From positions 1 to 64,000 of the forward strand of contig CAADRB010000017.1 in NCBI GenBank assembly GCA_900708905.1: DNA of 64,000 nucleotides, written 5' to 3'. The position numbers and the translations under genes were made by a program. Positions within the stretch are counted from its first letter, which is position 1. Each line of letters starts with the position of its first letter. This DNA comes from Hymenolepis diminuta. Taxonomy: Eukaryota > Platyhelminthes > Cestoda > Cyclophyllidea > Hymenolepididae. This document shows, one piece after another, positions 41,001 to 56,000 of this stretch. The notes beneath the pieces were generated by a model. The model did no database searches. It was not told where the DNA came from and saw only the letters and a program-made list of their open reading frames with translations.

Positions 41001-44000
41001 AAACGACGCCAATCGAGTTCGTTGCTTACACGCTCGTTGATTTCATCCACTGTGGCGACAGATTCACTTAACTCGGAAATAAGACGGTGAACACGTTCGA
41101 CTGCTGTCTCAGTACTGTCTCCGACACCCGAATCGCTGGAACCAGGGCCCCCTAGGAGCAAAAAGGGACATAATTACCGATTTTATCAGGTTTATCAAGT
41201 TTAAACCCTCATTTTTAACCTCCTGCTTCAATTGATCCCTTGAACCAAACAATATATTAAGCTATTCATTGTATAGACGTACCTCCCCTTCTCCTTTGGC
41301 ATACTTGAGACTCGCAGTTTAATAAAGTTGGGAACCGTCCTAGCCAACTCAAACTTTTGATCAGTAAGTGAATATTATGAAGGTGCGATTTAGTAATAAG
41401 GGACACTAGTTGATTGTTCCGACAATTTGCCAATGAATCCAATCTTATATTAAGAACTTGTAAATAAGTACATGATGACTCATAGGAGTCCTCTTCCTAA
41501 CTGCCATAGAATGGCTCACAAAGGACACAAAGCCACACAAATTTCTCGTCATATCTACATTCGCGATGTCTAAAACAACTCGGATTGTCCTCGCTCAGTA
41601 CTAATACCTTTCTCAATCTTATTCTCTTTTCCACACTCATTCATTTCCAGTCGTCTAAGTTGGACATGGTTCTACTTGATCCTCCTATTCGAAGAAGCCT
41701 GTTTTTATTGCAAGAAAATCGTTTGATTTGTAAGGAGATAGCACTAGCCTAACTTGATTGGATTCTTAAAGTAGGTTTACTGTCGAGAGATTAGCGCTAA
41801 TTTAGATTCAAAACCTCTATGAATGCTAGGAGAATGCTCATTAAAAAATTGCATTCTTATATAATCAAATTATCTCACTCCTAAACTTCAACAGATCTAA
41901 TGATTGATGATGTCAGTGGTTCTACACACTGTTGTAATTAATACTGAGCAAGAAACTAGGTACTTGGCCAAAATCACATTGAGATGCACTACATTTTCTG
42001 TAAACTAGAACTCATTATCACAATATAATCCTGATTAGGCTATAGAGTGCGTTGTTTTGTTCCTTAACGCTTCAAATAGCGAACATAATAGACAAACTAT
42101 AACAGAGCATCTTACCAGCTGGGAAATTAACTCCGACCGACTCAAAGATGCGAATAAGTTCCCCACCCTTGTTGAGCACTTCCTCCACTTTAGGAAGCAC
42201 CGCCGTGCAAGAAACGTTCACTTCCTCCAAAGCTTGAATACTGGGAGCCTGACGAGGATCAGAAATCCATCCGAGATCAGAACTACTGGTACTGGAAGGA
42301 GACTGAGGCGTAGCAACAGACTGAGGAGTGTTGCAGGGGGTATCTGTTGAAGGCGTTGAATTTGCAGCAGCCGATGGAGTAGAAGCGGCCGCAAGGGATG
42401 TTATAGCTGGAACATCTCGACGCAGACCCTCCATGGAATTATGAACATCGGCTTCGAAAAGACGCAACTGCATACAGAGCTCCAGACGCATTTGACGTTC
42501 TGCGAGGAATACCCATGCCGTGTCTCGCTCGTTTGTGACCTATAGACACGATAAGGAGATTGTTAGTCGCCCATTAAAAGGAGAATATTTTCATTGAATT
42601 GAAACAATTGATGGTTAAATAAATAACCCCCAAGCCAGATTCCTGTTAACCTAGAGGCATTAATTCTTTAGGCTAAACTTGTGTGCGACCAGGTTTTCCT
42701 AATGATGAAAAAATGGTACATTTTTCCAGTTTCTGAGGTTTTACAAGCGAAATCTAAATTGCAATTGAGTAACTTGTAACCTGGTTTTGGTGTGATGTTG
42801 ACCCACAAAATATGGACACAATGACGAGACAGATTGCTAATAGAGATTCAGACGCAAGTAATACCATAATACATTTGGCTTATTATTAGAATAGTCACTT
42901 TACAATATAAACCCACTTTCATTTTAACAAGATGCTATAGGACAACTTACAGAAAATAATGTTGATCTATACTGGTGAATTGATGAGGAAGGATATTAAT
43001 AAGGTAACGACCAACTCCACAATTCAACATCACGGAAAACTGTCATCTCACAACCTTAACTCCTTAACCTTTGAATCTCTACCATCGATAATTAAATTAT
43101 TGTAAAACCTGATCGTTCACCTATTCACTCCTAGTAAACATTCTTGTTTTTTTGTTTCTTGATAGGACACAGAGTTTATCATGCTGTCTCGAGATGAGAA
43201 ATTCACATTCAGAAGACGGTCTCCAAATCGGCCGTTATTCTGATCACCATGCGGATATCCATGATACTCTTGCCTTCTTGACATTCAGCCATAATGGGAA
43301 AATTTGTATTCTTATAATCTCTGTTCTCTGCTAATTCTATTGGATCTGAGTCAGTTGTAGGTGTAGCCATATTACATTATCGGCCAAGTTCCCCATGACT
43401 TCTACCTGGCCATTCTGTCACAAGTAACGCACGAAATAAACAGATGGGGAATTGCAATTGTGTAACAACTCTGATTAGATATCAGCCGAATAGGTGGTTT
43501 GATTAGACCTGGGCTGATGTGTGATAGAACAGTTTTTGGACAAGTGCGCATCATTTCAATGAGGCTAAGGAGGTGTGATTCATACATAAATACTCAGGTA
43601 TTGTAACATATAAACAAAGCTCGGCTGGACCATGCACTCACAAACAAATTGACTATTTTTGTGGACTGGGAGTCCAGAAAAAAGGTAAAGGAAATAAAAA
43701 CCCTTCAATATGTTTATGATGTACGGAAGGAGTAAACGCTTTTGTGGGTATTTGGGCAGGTCAGGAACATACTCTAACTGATAAACATAGTGGTAATACA
43801 ATCGTACCAGGTAGAAAATAACAGGTTCTTTAACTTAATTTCAACAGAAACCTCGAATGAAGCAAGCATTCACGTAAGTATTCTTATTGGTTGGGAGTTC
43901 ACAAAGAGACAGCATCTAAGTTGGGGATGAATAAAAACAGACTAGAACGCTTCAATAGGTAAAAATAAACTATATTTGAGACATCGAGGAAGAGCACAGG

Positions 44001-47000
44001 TGCAGACCCTACATGATGGAAGAAGTGCTACGATTGTCATAAGAAAATAACCAGCTCTTTAACTCAACCACTCGTTGTTTAATATTAGACTGTTGTACTA
44101 AACATTCACATAAGTAGCCCTGGGGTCTGAGAGTCAGGAATAGACGAGGTCAAAGTAGAAAAATAACCAATAAGAGGGTCGTTTTCGACATTAGGCAAAG
44201 TTTTTCGATAAGTGAAAGTATTGAAAGTAGTTACCCTTACGACATTCGGAAGAAGTAAACACTTCTGATAGTTTGGCAGATAAGGCAGAGAAACAAGTAA
44301 GCCCATCTGATAAACATAAGGAGAAAAGATGAAACGATGCAGAAATACTTATTTTAAAATATGTCAACAGAAGACGAAATATCTCTCCAACCTCATTGTA
44401 AGGTACTGATGCAAACTAATTGAATAAGCAATGGAAATAGAAGGATCAACTTCTTAAATTTAAAATAAAATAAACACCCTGGTTGTGTATTCACTTGGAC
44501 GGGTGAAGGAAATTGGAGTAAAAATTCCCAAACACGATTAGAAAGTATCAGGTAAGTCAGAAAAACAAACTAATTTCTTCAAAAGTATAAATCTAAATGT
44601 GCGGGAAATTAATCCTCAAGTAATTTGAAAAAAAACAGAATATACCTTTGAATTGTGAAATCACAGTGCGGGATGCGGATTTTGAATTTTTACCGACTAT
44701 ATATATATATATTCGCAACAATGAACAATGGGTAAAGCATACTTGAGTGAGAATTGATTTAAAATGAGCAGTCTCCTCCGAGTCCTGTAGTCGTGATATG
44801 AGCGCATTCCCTTCAGACATAACCCTTTTAACAGCAGCTTCCAGACTATCCCGATGTTGTCCATAAGCAGTCAACTCATCATCCATTCCTTCAATCGTGG
44901 GTGGGAAGTGTTCATCCGGGTTGTACGCCTCAGCGGCATTGTGTAACCAACGCAACACCTCCTTCGTATGGCCATAGAAACCACAAGTCAGATCCAACAT
45001 TTCACGACGTGAGTCCACAGCGTTGGTGAAACTTGTTATGCGTTGTTGCAATTTGGCAGCTTCCTACATGAAAAAAATGAAGACAGTTAATCATAGTAAG
45101 GGGTGAAAAAGCAATATTAAATCACAGCTTGAAACAGAAATAAAAACGCTTATTAATACATATATAAAGTCAGCGGAATCCATAGCTTTGAAGAATGGTG
45201 GAAATATCTATCTATAGCTGGTACATGAACACAATTATGGAAACATGAAGCTCAGATTCACAAAGTTATTGGGGATTCAACGAATTAGGATTGATCTTGA
45301 TCAATAATTCACACATTTGTAGATTCAATCCATTAATAAGTTTGTTTTTAAATATTAGTTGGAGAAGAGACAAATTTTGTAAACTTATACGATACTCAGA
45401 TTCCCTTAAACTATAATCAAGACAGCATTCCGATTGTGAGTTATAGAACCCGATTATTTATAGATTTTCGTATTTTATAAATCTTATATAAAAGCTTTAT
45501 TGATGCTTTAAGATCAATAACTTCTGTAAGATGAGGTCAACCGTAATAAATGAGAAATACCGTAAAACTTAAAATTTTCGACCTTACCTTAAATTCGCTT
45601 TACTGATAACCTCTATAAGTCAAGGTCAACTAAAAAAGAAGGGGAAGTACCGGAGAAAAATCTTAACCTTACCTTAAAATACAAAACCCTACCTTGAGTA
45701 AATTGGAGAACAGCAATAAACCCTATCTGCACCAGGAAAATTTTTGGAATAGAAGTGAGAAATGCACATATCAAATGAATCGATTCGGAGGTCATTATCA
45801 GTAAATCCCAAGTTTCATTTTATGACGCTATCTGATTAAAACTTTTGTGGTAAATTCACTGATTATAAGGAAGGGGCACCTAAAGATCCATAGATCTATA
45901 AGGGACATAGTAGTTGGAATTGTATATAAAAACGAGTTTAAATGAAAAAGTAGATTACATTTTACTTTAAAAAAATGTTGAGATCGCGAATAAGCATAAC
46001 AGAAAGCGAGTAGGAACTCAAAAGTCAGACACAAACGACATTGGTAAAGACAAATTACTCTCATTTTCCCACCACTTGTCATAACTACCAGTCATAAAAC
46101 CAGAACTTCCCCTAATTCATCGCCATAGTGTGAAACGGAGTTGAATAATCCGGCAAAAATTCAGCATGTGCGTATGTATAGAGCCCTCAACTATCGCTAA
46201 TTCAAGCATTTAATTATCATCATGCTGATTTGCCATCTTCAGTACACAGCTTGACCCTAATTGACCAATTAATTAGTGCAATTTGATTGAATAAATGCCA
46301 AAATCCACACGCGCATTGACTCTGATTTATATTAAATAGAAGGTCTGTTTATTCGACCAACGGAATAAATAGACGGCAAGAATTTTGCTTAATCTACTAA
46401 CAAAATACACAAAAAAACATGTCTGACATTTGCTAGATTGGGCAGTTGTTCGAACTAGTGTTAATAAAACACTTGCACCAGGCGCTATCATCATCGTCAT
46501 CATCAGGATTATAGCATCATGATCCCTGCATATGTGCGGCCGCAAAAATAATCTTCTTTCCTACAGCTTGGCGCCTTACAAATTGCTAACATAGCCACGG
46601 TTAGATTCAATGATAGAAACATTCTATATACAACAATAGAATGCGATTGTAGGGGACTACTTCGAGTTCTGTATGTTATCCAGTTGCTTATTACGTTTAA
46701 TGGCACAAACTGAAGAATGAGCAATAAGAATGATCAATCACATTCCTTAATACTGGTCACCAGAAAAGTAGTTGAATGTGTGTCACGATTAAGACGTCTT
46801 CTCTTTGATGAAGACGACAATTAATTAGGGGGACTTATTTTAATATTCGCAAAGCTTATCATATAAAAACAGTGAAACATGCCTGGTTATTCAAACAAAA
46901 GTGATTCTTATTAACATCCATATGTTAACGAAAGGATATTAAGAAGGGAATCCCCAGCTAAATTCTTGATTGATCAATATCGAAAGCAACTGGAGACACG

Positions 47001-50000
47001 TACAACCTCTCAATCTTATTTTACAACGAAGCCTCCAGCTGCTGTTTAGTCAAATGTTTCCCTATGATAATAAATGTAATTTTTCAGTTTTAATTACAAG
47101 TAAAAAAATATATTATCAACCAACAGTCCTAAAAAACCAAGCTTCGACAATATACTTAAAAGATTATGCATGTGGTGCAGATGTATCATACTAAGACCAC
47201 TACTTCAATAGTCAGTCGCCAAATTCAGAAACCAGGGATGGAACCTAATTGGACGTGTTTCTAAATTTTTGATATAACTTAGGGTGCCATCGCAGACACC
47301 TCTCATCTGGTGGTAGTACCGTGACAGACTACTAATTAATCATAATACATCATAAATATCACACGGTTAAAGAGAAAACTGGCCTGTCGAACTTCACGTG
47401 GATTTTCTGCCTGGGAAGCAAGTTCTTCCACCGCCGAAATCAACTTGTCCGCATTCGTCAAAGTGTTGGCCGCAACCTACAAAGGGAAATAAATCAAATT
47501 GATAATCCACAAATGAACACCTAAGATTGACAATTAGCAACAACGGTGACAGCATCGACTCTCAGCATGAAATCTAGACGTAAATATTTGTTTTATGAAC
47601 TGCACGCATACGGAAACACGGTTGCATATTGATACTCGAGGGCAGTCAAAAAGTGGACAACACACTTACCTGTTCGAATTGCATGTGGGCATTGTAAAGT
47701 TGCTCGGCCCGTAGACTTGACTTGCCGATGGCGGTTTGACGAGCTAGGAAAGGTTCACCGTGGTCAGTGAGCCAGGCTAATACCTGGCCAACGTCCTCTT
47801 TGAACATGAGGAGAGCAAGGCGGGAAGTAAGACGAGATTTTCGATCGGTGAATGTTCGCTCCAGACGTTTGTACCAGGCCCATAACTGAAAGGGGACAAA
47901 AAAGAATGTTTATCAACCGCATTGTTGAGTATGAAGGTTCTGAGTCTTCACAAACTACTGAACTACTTAAAATGATCATATCCACCACTATAGTCTGTCT
48001 ACCGTAATCTATCATGCGAAAGGTGACAGTAAATCGAAAGTAAATCAAAACACTCAATACTACTGAATAGTTGGTATCAGCTATTCAGAGCAGATGATTC
48101 GAGCAGAAAAGGTCTAAATGAAGACTTCTAAAGCACATGTAGGGAGGAGACAACTAGCTATATGGACAAGCTTTCATGGATAATATAATGTGCGAGCAAA
48201 GGTCATTTAGAAAAGTGGACTGAATAACTACACGTGGAAATCAGACAGATGGCCATAAATATTGAAATCTTGATAAGCCTGTTTCTAGGTATCCTCGAAT
48301 ATTAACATCAACTTAAGCCTCTCTACCTATTGTGCTGGTAGTAGAGAACAACTCATTCGTTGAGCCGTTGATGCACTTACAGATAAATGCCTTCTTCTGA
48401 ATTCAAATGAAATTAAAACAGGTTTTGAAATGCACAACTACGAGATTGTAAATAAATGTAAATCTTTACTTATACAATACTTATGCAATTCTCATAGAAT
48501 TTCTCTAAAAAACTAACCTAAACACTTACATATTTCAAACCATGGAGATTTTAAAGGAAAAGAAGTCTCAACAGTAACAGAAGCTCTTTCTTTTCAAAAG
48601 TAGACTGTCAAATTTTGTCTCTTCCCTCTGTCTTTAAATCCAATTTCGCAATGTTAATGTCTATGGATCCTCACAAAATCAGGAAACACGAGCAAAGCCA
48701 ATATACTAATATAACCCTAAAACACTATAGGCATCAATTACATTAAGAGATAAAAATAGAAAGCTGAACTGTAGAAAACTGTCTTAAACCTATTCTGAAA
48801 TTTTATTTTCACATCACTATTTCTTTCTACCATAAAATAAATCGGCTACGGTGCCATGAGCGAAAACAATGACATTCGAGGATAGAAACTTGCCTCGTGC
48901 ACCAAATCAGCACAATGTTTCCGCCCCTGTGAATAATCGATAGCTGCTGTAAGGTTAGTATGTGATCCACCAGTGACGGGAGCACTCAGCAAATCAACCA
49001 TTGCGCGTCCATCTCGACACGCCTCCTCATACGATCTTTGTATATCTTGCCAACGTTCCTGGATTAGCCTCAACGCCTGATTGAGATCGTTCACGTTAGT
49101 ACCCGAGACATGACGAACATTCGTCTCCCAGGTTGTACAATTGTTGAGGAAGGCTTCAGCACGAGTATGAAAACTGGTTGAGAGTTGGAGGACTCGAGAA
49201 CGCTCCTCCAGCGCAGTTGTGAAGGATTTTCGCTCGTGTTCCAACTCATTGGCCTAAAAATGAAAAAGCACATGGTTAGTGTAAGCACATCCAGCATAAA
49301 CATATGTGAATCCTGTAGCCAATTACTGCTTGGATATGGTAAATTCATCCTCGTTAGATAAACAGCAAGCAGCGAAATCTTCGCCACAAAAATCCTCTGC
49401 ATTATTACTTGAAACATACTAATCTTGAGGGAACATAAATCTTCATTAAATCACTCATCTACCGAATTTGTACCGATGGCTCTTGAACTTTCGATGAATT
49501 TAGCTGACCTAGACGTACATTGTCAAATATCCAGCCATTCAATTTATTGAACGGCCAAAATCCCCAATGTCAACTCTTCTTCATACATAAAGCCCTCTAG
49601 TATTCATTCATAAATCTTCAACGCATAAGATCTGACCTTCATTTGTTCTGCGTTGACCTCTCAATAAATCCTTGACCCCAAACAATAGAAATCGATACAC
49701 CGGGATTTAGGAAACATGAAGACGATTTTCCACCTTATCCACTACCAAATCATCTCAAATATTGAGATCATGACAAGAGCAGAAAATGCAGTTAGATAGA
49801 GTGAACGCCATCGTCGTATCATTGTTTGGTTTGTGCGCTTCAGCTATTTATTTATAACTATAAACTCCATACTTTGAAAATAAAGACGAGATAGCCTCAT
49901 TTTTCATTCTTTACTCTAAAATCAATCTCATTTGCCTCCAAAATAATTAGACCTGGATAAGTCCATATAATTATTGACCTACTTTTACAGCTAAACTCAC

Positions 50001-53000
50001 TTGCTTAAGCATTTGCTGTCCAGCAAAATGTCCAGTATCAGCCAACATCCGGGCGATTCCTGTTAGACGAGAAACCTGTTCTCTAACTCCACTGCACTTC
50101 TGCAGGAACTGTTTATGTTGACTGTGGAGCTGAACCGCCTACAAACAGAGAAAAAGTAGTATTAAACAGACATCTGGCAGTAAGAAAACCATAACTAGTT
50201 TGAGAGTTTACCTGATTAGCAGTTTCACCGATATCTGCATGCTCAGTGAGGAGAAGAATGCTTTGCTGTTCGAGCCACGAGGTCATTCGGCTGGCATCAT
50301 CTTCAAATAAGCGGAATTGGTAAATTTGTTCCAATCGAGTTCGTCCAGTTTCCCACTTCTGTTGAAGATGGGCACGAAATTCGTATAACTGAGTAACGGT
50401 TTGTCGAACTTGGGGAATTAACTGGAAGAGAAATGAAGAGAAATGTTGGCAACTTTATAGGTACGCAATATACTAGACCCCTTCGAACATTGAGAGATTT
50501 ACAAGAATAGAATTAAAAAAACTACTCCGAATAGAGAGACACGTCCACTGTAACATACGTTCTATTTGTGACGTTCTCTAAAATCTCAAAAAGACTGAGA
50601 TGGCTTAGATTGATTTGCATACCTCCGAAGAAGTTTGACTATCGTAGGATTAAAAATAATACATGTAGACAGGTTCTTCAATCACTCTGTGAATGGAATA
50701 AATAACATCCAAATAAAGTCCGCACTTCACTGTTCATATGCTCATTTCTCCTAAAATAAGGTTAATGAACGACATTAGGGACATTCTTCGCACATTGCTA
50801 AATTTGTGGAAGAAATTAATCGTGAACTAAAGACATGCCGACGCTGTGTACTAACACAAACCGAATTAATAGCCTTGGTTTTTACAAACAAAGGAAAGGG
50901 GATCAGGAAAAGGAGAAATTAAAGGACTCATACACTGTGAGGATAATAAAAAAATGCCCGTTAGGTTAAAATTTTGAAATTTTAAATCAACATCAGAACA
51001 GAATTCGTAAGACTTCTCTCAAAAGAGGAAAAGTTAAAAGCTACTAATCGAAGGTAAGAGATGTAATTAACTGCCTTCTCAAAAAATTGGAGAAGAAATG
51101 AATTAGTGGCAGGATAGACCATTCTTAATTTTAAAAAATATCGGCTAATAAGGACTTAACATCACAAATAAGTATTTGCTGCAATCCAGAGGACGAATCA
51201 TGAAATCTGAATTTTGGAACATGAGCGACCCATTTAGTAAATACTGTACAATCCAAATCCAAAAATTGAATGACTTAGGACTCTTTGGTACCCTGACGCT
51301 GCTCTCAACATCATTTTGATTCCCTCCTCCTTATGATTTATTAGACTTTTGTGCTAACCAGTTACTTCCCAGATTTAAAAGATGTAAGAGGACCTTGGGA
51401 TAGCTAAACTTGACATTAGGAGAGAGTATAATGCATAGATATTAGATGATGAAATGATATATGATCATAGTTCTTTTCACTTCGACTCGACAACATACAA
51501 CATAGGTGAATAATAAATGCTTAAAATCCTAGGGAGATTAATAATGGACTAATGTATTCAAGTTGATTCCATTGCCCAATGACATAGAAAGCCTTAATGA
51601 CTTTACCTACCGCGCAAAGATACGAACAAAGGCCAGCATGGTTAAATGCTTTTACAACCAGGGCGTCAGTGGTAGATCGGTCATTGTAATGTGAAAGGAA
51701 GTAGCTATTGGAATTATCACCTACACTTGGCTAGATAAACAATCCCTCATAATTCTGTGGTTAAAAGACTTTCGCCATGTTTTAAAAAATAATACAATCC
51801 TGAATGTAAAATAGAAAATTAGTGTACGTAAATACTACAGCTTAGGTGAAGAGTTAAATAGAGGTCAAAATCTAAGTTGGACTTTACAGGGGCGTATGAT
51901 ATAATATATACCTGCAGACATCAAATATGGAAAGTTAAGCAGCAAAACTTAACTGAAATACCAAAAAAGCAATGGGAACGTGCTAACGTGATCGTTCACA
52001 AAAAAAGAGATCATGATTTCATTGTCCATAGGTGCACATCAAGTGAGTGGAATAGCAACTGCAATGGTTAAGCTTGGTTGACAAAGAGATTAATAGAATT
52101 CCAGCCACTCCAGAGGGGCTCAATGATGGCGCAATATTAGTGTTGGGAAAGAGCCTCCTTAAGTGGGCTTAGGAATTATTTGTTAAAATGGAGACATGAA
52201 AATCAGAATGCGATGATAGAATTACAGAGATTTAGTACCAGGTGCCAGAGATGGTCTATCTTCATTGATTAAATACAATGGGGAAACTGTAAATTTAAAG
52301 AATTGCTTTTAATAAAGGCAATTTGATTGTCAAATCATCAATCAATAAATCAATTAAAAAACGCCCAAAATAAGCCTTGTCTTTTACCCATTGAAAGAAA
52401 GCGTCAGAATGACTTTTGATTAACGTTAAAACCTGTCAATTTAAATAGTGGAATGCAGGAACAAGAAAGTAAACATAACAATAAAGCGTTAGCCTATTAA
52501 AAGGATGTGATTTAATTACTCGAAATGACAGACCTGTATGCGAAAAAAAGGGATGTGTACGAACGCCAATAAATTGTAACGTGGAAATCTCTAAATGAAA
52601 TTGACATGTTGAATACTTGGAATAGGAGACGACAATATCTCAATAATAACAATGCAAACACATCATCCACATTGGTGAAACGATGAACTACTTATTCAAT
52701 GACGTGAAAAGCGAAATACAACCTGATTTCTAAACACTAAACCCAACGTTCATGACTTGAGTTTGAAATTAATGCCACGCGATTAATAGGACACCAATAA
52801 ATAGCGGAAGTAAACATAGACCACAAGAGCGCAGTTTGTTAGCCTATTGAACTTGCCATTCATTGTTTTTGGAATGTTCAAACCCAACATATAAATCGAT
52901 AAAGCACCAGATCTTAACAGAGATAATCAATAAGGAAACTTAAATATATTTTGTTAATTCAGAAATTAGAATTCAACGTTTAAGGATTAAGATCCAAGCC

Positions 53001-56000
53001 CTAAGTGTCAACTGATTAAACTAACATGATTTAAATGTTTGACATGACAGGAAAGTGTGATAATGGGGGTGTGTACGAACATCAATTAAGAGTGTGACGG
53101 AAATCTCTACGAAACCAAAACAGACAAGTATCGCGCAAACATCTACTGTTATTTGAACTTTTAGGGGCCTAACTACATTATGATACACACAATCAGGATT
53201 AAAAAGGGATAAACAAAGTACATCAGGGTGATAAGAAAGGAATTACTAGAACTTGCTTCGACGAAGGCAGATTAAATAGAATCTATCAAATTTACCATTT
53301 AACATTCATGAAGTTGAACATTAGTTAACTGCAAAAACAGAACAATAGACAATTATAGTTGTACATGACAGCGGTGCGTATGAGGGAATACCAAACAAAT
53401 AATTTAAGTTTTGGAAGCACTGAAAATCAAACAGATTTGCATTAAGCAAATGCCCAAGATATTGAACAATTCAAAAAATTGAGTGAGAATAGAAGCATTA
53501 TTATTCATAAATTACATAAGCGAATTCTACTATATTAAGGCAATTCCACTATTACATTATTCCGGTTAAGCTGATGATTCAATTAATAAAAAAGATGAAA
53601 AGAAGCATTTAACCTCTGTTCACTAACATTCAGGCTTTGAAATGAGTGAACTTCTTATCTTATTCCTATCGTATAACATCTATATTCGCCTAATGCAGGT
53701 ACCATACTATAACAGTTTAGTATGAATATAGAATACATATTAGAGTGAAATGGGGGTCCATTCTGGATTCATGGAGACTCATGAAGAGCAAATTTAGGCC
53801 TCCGAAACACCATATTTTGATGTAAATAAGCCTCTTAACTTCATCTTATCATATTCTGATCTGTGATGATTTATGGTAATCGATGAAATACAAATAAGAG
53901 CTATTACTCACTTGTTGAAAGTCGGGATTCATAGAGACCCACGACGAGGGGACATAGGCTGCACTAGAACCGCCCGCGCCTCCAGCGACGCTACTAGGAA
54001 GACCGGCGGAACTTGTGACTGCGGAACCCCCAGCACCGCCCGAAGCCGAGGCCGCAGAGGCTGCAGCAGAGATTCCGTAGCGCAGCCAGGCCGTTAGTCG
54101 GTCGGATTCTGCTTCTAGAGCTGGAACTGGCGCTTGCATTACCTGACAAAGAAAACGAACCATTCGTTTCAAAATATTTCCATGGACGTTGCTTCCACAA
54201 CGCAGTGGTTAACGCACATCTCTAACAAATCAGACGTCAAGACAGATGTTAATCGATATACGTCTAGTAATATGGACGGGATTGATTAAACCCGACCAAT
54301 AGAAGAAGTGGTAAAATGCGGGTTTCTAATGAGAGTGACTTCAAAATAATTCTCTACCCCGAGTGATTAGCACTTTTCATAATGGCCTTGAAAAGTAAGA
54401 CGCGACAAATAGACAACATTAATTTCCAAAATTACACCAAGATAATGCACAGATTTTTATAAAGACCGAGAATGAAATAATCTTAGTAAGACACCCATTC
54501 ATGACCATATCACTTACAAGTTAGAAAATGTTAAATTTGAATTCACAAGGATAATTAAGTGATTGCAAAACCCACCAAAGGAATGTATATTCAACAAATC
54601 GTTATAGACGAAGACTTACTTTCCCAATTCAATATTCTTTATTTTTCCCCTCACTGTTGATCTGTTTTAACGTATTTTTTATGTAAAAGGTTTTCAATAA
54701 TATACATACTTTATTAGCCGGTATATCTTGCTTTGCTAAAACTGCGAATCTAACCTTATTGTACTCAAAACCAATTCTAAATGTTACCTACATAAGAAAT
54801 TGGAAGACTACAGGGTATATCTAAAACACCTAGATACATTTTTATCCTATTGCTCTAATGCTGATTAACCCCTGAGATTGGTCATTCAATACAATAACGT
54901 TCGCGAATGTCGCGTTAAATGAACATGAACGGATAAGTGACCATATACTAAACGTCCCGATTTAACAATTACTAGAGTCGAGACTATCCTAAACTGTTTT
55001 CCAACAAAGAATGTCTAACATTATTAACATTAACATAATGTTATACCTCCTGCGGTTTCATCTAAGAAAATACTAAGAAAACCTAAGAAAATAACCACTA
55101 ATACTTCAAATTTTGATGACCAATTTGACGAAGTGGAGTACGAAGTCCAATGACCAATTACAGTAAACAAAAAACTAGACTCCATGAAATTGATATTGAT
55201 AATTATAATAATATCTAATAACTGGAACAACCAATTACAGTTACAATAAGGACGCTAAAAACAAAGGATTTCCCACCAAGTTATTTCAGTTCTAAAAATA
55301 AAAAAATCCTTGCGCAGCGTGTATAACGTGTTTTCACTCACACAGATAGGGAACAAGTCCAATATTACAAGATTAAAATGAATATTAAGTGCATGTAACG
55401 TTCAGAGATATTATAAGATTTGACAATCACATTAGTCGAGACAGTATAACAGTGCAACAGAACAATCCAAACAGTGCTTTAAACTGACCAAATCTACCCA
55501 TTGCATTGTACGTATATAGGTGCTCCAAAACTATTTCCCAAAAGCTTAGAAGGTAATTATTACATCTATCGATTAAAGTGGAGAGGAGGATAAATGGCTT
55601 ACCTTTAAGCGGACAGAACGATGATCTTCTAGCGCACGTTTAGACTCCTCAACTGACTCGGGATTTTGTTTTTGATCAAGAAAGCAGTATAACTGGCTAA
55701 ATTTGTCCGACATATCATGTGCGAACATAAAGAACTCCTCCAAACAACATCGAATTTGTATCCACTCCTCATGATTATAAGGAAGAGTACCCTAAAAACA
55801 AAGCAAATAATTCTAATAATGTAATAGAATAGAAAACTGAACATAAACACTAGACTCGCTATATATCGACAGTAGTAAAATGAATTAAATAGAATAAATT
55901 AGAGACATTATGAAGAATTAAATTTTAGTCAGAGCAAAATCAAACCTCCAAATCTGCAGTTAGTTGGCTCGGATCCACTTCGAGAAACAGCTGTTCAACC

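Larger units (their letters stand above)
37605..55770 (-). other. Spectrin-repeat array of the Trio homologue (exons 3-14)
   Basis: About 1000 residues of helical repeats, enough for roughly nine spectrin repeats. Aligned landmarks include NHEEWIQIRCCLEEFF, FRLFEDDASRM, VLAWLTDHGEPFLAR, NTLTNADKL, YKTSEQVISVL and EQKEAFLKACILAR; each matches a block of TRIO in the right order. Exon 4 carries an Ala/Gly/Ser-rich insert (about residues 384-421) and exon 11 a Ser/Thr/Pro-rich insert (about residues 930-972). Neither is expected inside a spectrin fold, so they probably sit in inter-helix loops. The introns here hold most of the repeats in the gene. Confidence 0.88.
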
